This document shows positions 7,401-8,822 of a DNA stretch of 8,822 bases, piece by piece. The position numbers were made by a program, and so were the translations under genes. Under the pieces are notes generated by a model. It searched no databases. It was given only the letters and a program-made list of their open reading frames with translations, and had not been told where the DNA came from. Each line of letters starts with the position of its first letter. The stretch's first letter is position 1. This DNA is from JAJRXG01 sp038523965 (lineage in GTDB: Bacteria; Bacteroidota; Bacteroidia; Chitinophagales; Saprospiraceae), in assembly GCA_038523965.1 (NCBI GenBank), contig JBCBIX010000108.1:1-8822 (forward strand), written 5' to 3'.

Positions 7401-8822
7401 TGATATAACAATATCGACGGATGGCACGGTACTGACATGTGATCGACCAACTTCTATTCTCAATAGTGTCGTTACTACAGATGTAGATTTCATATGGCAA
7501 CGAGACGGTCTCTCGGTATCTACTGATGCAACGGTATCGGCCAATACACCTGGGGTTTACACCTCCATAGTTACTTCGCCTAATGGTTGTACAAATCGTG
7601 ACTCCATAAGGCTAATCTCAGATGTCGATCGACCCGACGTGAGCTTGGAGGAGACAGCCGTATTGACGTGTGCCATGTTAGATATGACGCTAACTCCAGA
7701 TGGAGTTCTTGCTACAGACGAGACGGAGTGGCAGCTGGATGGAATACAGATCAGCGATTCAGCTATGATAAGTGTAGATGCGCCAGGTGAGTATAGGCTT
7801 CTGGTGACAGGTGATAATGGATGTGATACGGTACTTACTACCGAGGTTGGGATCGATACGATCGCACCGCGGGTCGCTATACTGACACCATCTCAGACAG
7901 TCTGTATGATGTCAGAATTAACGGTCAGAGGAGAGTCCGATGTAGATAATGCCATCAACCAATGGACACTAAATGGTCAGCTTCTCTCAGAATCGACAAC
8001 TGAAGTTGTTCTTTCAGAATCGGGGAGTCTAAGTTACCGCGTCACATCACCTACAAACGGATGTAGCTCATCTGCGTCAGAGAACTACCAGATTACAGTC
8101 CAACCACTTACCGATGTTATTGCAGATCTCCGCAATGTGACTTGTCTCGGGGATAGTAATGGTGCGTTGCTCAATCTATCTGCGGTCGGAGGGACTGGTT
8201 CAACGGCATTTTTGTCAAATGGCCTTCCGATTTCTGCGAATGATCTTTTTGATTTGGATCCAGGGACATACGTTGTTGAAGTAGTTGATAGTCTCGGATG
8301 TACGTTCGAAAAGGCGTTTGAAATTATAGAAGGCGAGGATTATCAGATTAGTGTGCAACAAGAATATCGGGTAGATCGTGGTTCAGATGTTATAATCACT
8401 CCAGAATACGAAGGTGGTGTTCCGATAAGCACAGAATGGATTCAAACCAATACGACTATCGAGAATATCGATAGCTTATCGTATCGCCCCATTTTCAGCG
8501 AAGAAATTAGTGTAATCAGTCAGAGCGCTAATGGGTGCGTAGACACAACTTCCACCACTGTCATTGTGATTTCCGACCCATCTCAAATTGCGTTGTATGT
8601 TCCAAACGTTCTTTTAGGTAGTAGCGAATTCGGAAACGCTGAGTTGGTCCTTCAGTTAACACCGGACATTTCTTCACTCGATTATTTCGCAATGTTTGAT
8701 CGGTGGGGTGAGGAGATCCTGCTTGTTGAAAATGTGAGCACGACTCAACCTATTATAGCTTGGGATGCGACCTATCGAAACCAGGAACTCCCAAGCGGGG
8801 TGTATACCTATACTTATCAAAT
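4381..8822 (+). CDS. Giant T9SS-secreted surface protein: P domain, eleven Ig/PKD-like repeats, SprB-like repeat, gliding-motility-associated C-terminal domain (3' truncated by window)
   Basis: The frame is open without interruption for 1480 codons and leaves the window just before its likely end. The proposed start is TTG at 4381, directly after an in-frame TGA. It yields a signal peptide (TAIYRYKFLRVVCLLISLTG, then ASLYGQ), and the first in-frame ATG (residue 149) lies inside the first domain. Domain order: a P/Homo-B domain at about 64-195 (LITLVSPAGG, later GIWELIIVDG and GLLRSLEINL); a Cys-containing unassigned segment at about 196-375; eleven Ig/PKD-like repeats at about 375-1240; a SprB-like repeat at about 1241-1320; a PKD-like unit with a single Cys (C1386); and a CHU_C domain from about 1404 (VPNV, FDRWGEEI, WDATYRNQELPSGVYTY). 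Family knowledge places such proteins on the cell surface through type IX secretion with type B sorting. A role in adhesion, matrix or gliding is inferred. No catalytic protease domain is present. Lysine is almost absent: five by hand count. Confidence 0.92.
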   Translation, partial: MTAIYRYKFLRVVCLLISLTGASLYGQCTIEELFGDPIIIRSEDTVRVRLQISGTTPDTLGRTFQGICNVRLAFNHTNVSDLLITLVSPAGGQVALVGPAVGNGVTSSLLPVEHDITFQPAANPVTPDPGFDAIWSNINSGWGLAPPYMGSYYPNGGDLTSSYEGTSANGIWELIIVDGFVNDDGLLRSLEINLCDDGTTVCSPCESRTGTWSTDQVRYCTNDFIALDSMYLPDNFDTSVYRDDFIIFRGQMPTMVGADVDLSTLTDGSYTVFGLNTSNTDFDSLSQLLSSITKDEFIQMADAPGGIYCFDRSDSLVLDVVSPLVIPLDQEVICDGGIFVFGADTITTSGRYELTTADCDTTFQLDIQLGEVSLVLMDTMYLDCLTSSLRVDATLLNDTSQVSYQWIDDMGSQVNIGAEPTAVITMAGRYTVQASDGICTDQAEILVINPTDTISLNIQSTTTELNCQDTSALIWVETNYVRDTVLWTLNGQEIGRSDTIEVADAGIYRVEVIGENGCRLTEVIMISEDDRASTFSIRSDTITCAQTAVDLLLTVVGPPAIGIEWRDDEGNLLTRTSQVQLDEPGDYSVYVSNDNLCDTTISFSVGVDTTTLDITGLVDSLSLTCAAEELRYRGQVIGGGVFSSYWRSELGDTLSTSDELIVSSPGQYTFGAIGDNGCLSEEVISVLIDTVAPDLQLQGGVIDCNHPTIEVTAFSTSDHLLYVWEGVNIMSDNVARPNDSIKVATSDGTIRVTVLDTVTECFSTDTTTVLTDLSEPDIILSGPEEITCQNPSIIIENTSSSVVLGSWISPNFDTLSGQELTVTQPGIYTFIGEGMNGCSRSGTKQVTNNLGLPAIDLPDVIRFDCQTDSRSLTINDTMGIETIGWVLDGDTLLSNAISINQNQTLESFIVGANGCELEQQIDLQYDTISPVFGIALDTITCEDPEVVIAAMGTGSYVYNWTDTEGNGSTQDRLVVRVPGPISVEAIDTANNCTLELNATITADTLSPDITISTDGTVLTCDRPTSILNSVVTTDVDFIWQRDGLSVSTDATVSANTPGVYTSIVTSPNGCTNRDSIRLISDVDRPDVSLEETAVLTCAMLDMTLTPDGVLATDETEWQLDGIQISDSAMISVDAPGEYRLLVTGDNGCDTVLTTEVGIDTIAPRVAILTPSQTVCMMSELTVRGESDVDNAINQWTLNGQLLSESTTEVVLSESGSLSYRVTSPTNGCSSSASENYQITVQPLTDVIADLRNVTCLGDSNGALLNLSAVGGTGSTAFLSNGLPISANDLFDLDPGTYVVEVVDSLGCTFEKAFEIIEGEDYQISVQQEYRVDRGSDVIITPEYEGGVPISTEWIQTNTTIENIDSLSYRPIFSEEISVISQSANGCVDTTSTTVIVISDPSQIALYVPNVLLGSSEFGNAELVLQLTPDISSLDYFAMFDRWGEEILLVENVSTTQPIIAWDATYRNQELPSGVYTYTYQ
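4570..4965 (+). other. Proprotein-convertase P domain (P/Homo B) within the giant surface protein
   Basis: Residues about 64-195 show the jelly-roll P-domain signature: an early strand pair with SDLLITLVSPAGG (80-92), a Gly/Asn-rich middle, then GIWELIIVDG followed by NDDGLLRSLEINL near the end. C68 and C195 bracket the domain and may pair. In proprotein convertases this domain follows a subtilisin-type protease. Here it follows the signal peptide directly, with no protease, as in other Bacteroidota surface proteins where it probably serves as a structural or binding module. Confidence 0.75.
5503..8100 (+). repeat. Array of eleven Cys-Trp-Cys Ig/PKD-like repeats (protein-level)
   Basis: The first cysteines fall at residues 384, 467, 544, 625, 704, 788, 865, 941, 1020, 1097 and 1175, a spacing of 76-84. 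Each is followed after 19-22 residues by a tryptophan (406, 487, 565, 646, 724, 807, 885, 960, 1039, 1117, 1195) and after 50-57 residues by a second cysteine (439, 518, 597, 678, 761, 838, 915, 992, 1070, 1148, 1228), usually in an NGC motif preceded by a Gly-x-Tyr strand. Several linkers begin D-T-x-x-P (689, 926, 1003, 1159). The nucleotide sequences are well diverged, so these are old duplications. Each unit is expected to fold as a beta sandwich, probably closed by a disulfide, giving a rod. Confidence 0.85.
8101..8340 (+). repeat. Single SprB-like repeat in the giant surface protein
   Basis: Residues about 1241-1320 differ from the preceding units. They read NVTCLGDSNGALLNLSAVGG with a Gly-Gly-Thr-Gly turn, then LDPGTYVVEVVDSLGCTF. 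This matches the SprB-type repeat pattern (V-x-C-x-G-x-x-x-G, later L-x-P/A-G-x-Y-x-V-x-V-x-D-x-x-G-C), with cysteines at 1255 and 1307. The central tryptophan of the other units is missing. SprB repeats are known from gliding adhesins of Bacteroidota; one copy does not by itself show gliding. Confidence 0.65.
8590..8822 (+). other. CHU_C / gliding-motility-associated C-terminal domain (type B T9SS sorting), truncated by window end
   Basis: Residues from about 1404 begin with LYVPNV and continue to YFAMFDRWGEEI, then AWDATYRNQELPSGVYTYTYQ at the window edge. The FDRWGE block and the W-D-x-x-x-(8 residues)-P-x-G-x-Y-x-Y ending are the hallmarks of the CHU_C domain that directs type IX export and surface attachment. 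The usual Asn/Asp-rich TPNGDGxND segment after VPN is replaced by LLGSSEFGNAEL. Probably only some 5-20 residues of the protein lie outside the window. Confidence 0.8.

Noticed and set aside
7287..7544. 85-codon minus-strand frame and similar short frames within the giant gene
   Set aside because: Ser/Thr/Val-rich translations that mirror the repeat coding on the opposite strand. The plus frame is continuous and shows periodic Cys and Trp.
4381..8822. Recently expanded DNA repeat or phase-variable array in the giant gene
   Set aside because: The units share only scattered residues and no long identical nucleotide stretches, so recent duplication or slippage is not supported.

Overview
The window looks like a chromosomal piece of a Bacteroidota genome, most likely a Saprospirales (Lewinella-like) or related gliding/type IX secretion lineage. 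Three observations point there: a very large secreted protein built from Cys-Trp-Cys Ig/PKD-like repeats, with a SprB-type repeat and a gliding-motility-associated C-terminal (CHU_C, type B sorting) domain; an M14 zinc carboxypeptidase of the long Bacteroidota type; and starts without Shine-Dalgarno sequences but with -7 boxes resembling TAnnTTTG. The exact genus cannot be fixed from the sequence.

Layout. Positions 80-2644 (minus) encode an 854-residue secreted M14 metallopeptidase with a C-terminal glutamine-amidotransferase-like domain. About 105 bases away, and divergent from it, lies a 99-residue two-helix membrane protein of unknown function (2751-3050, plus), followed by a TerB-like acidic cytosolic protein (3145-3639, plus). 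The TerB-like gene runs convergently into a small outer-membrane beta-barrel-like gene (3636-4187, minus); the two stop codons overlap in four bases. A divergent intergenic region (4188-4380) separates this gene from a giant open reading frame (4381 to beyond the window end, plus) that fills the right half of the window.

The giant frame has no stop codon inside the window. It appears to start at a TTG codon immediately after an in-frame TGA, because that start gives a textbook signal peptide. Its domain order is: signal peptide, proprotein-convertase P domain without any protease, a Cys-containing unassigned segment, eleven Ig/PKD-like repeats of 76-84 residues, one SprB-like repeat, one Cys-poor PKD-like unit, and a CHU_C sorting domain. 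It contains only five lysines in about 1480 residues by hand count, against about 48 arginines.

Functionally this reads as a housekeeping/envelope neighbourhood: a secreted peptidase, two small uncharacterised proteins, an outer-membrane protein, and a type IX-secreted surface adhesin-like fibre. Gene orientations alternate, so I see no single operon and no evidence that the genes act as one system. I found no rRNA, tRNA, CRISPR array, insertion sequence or phage feature.
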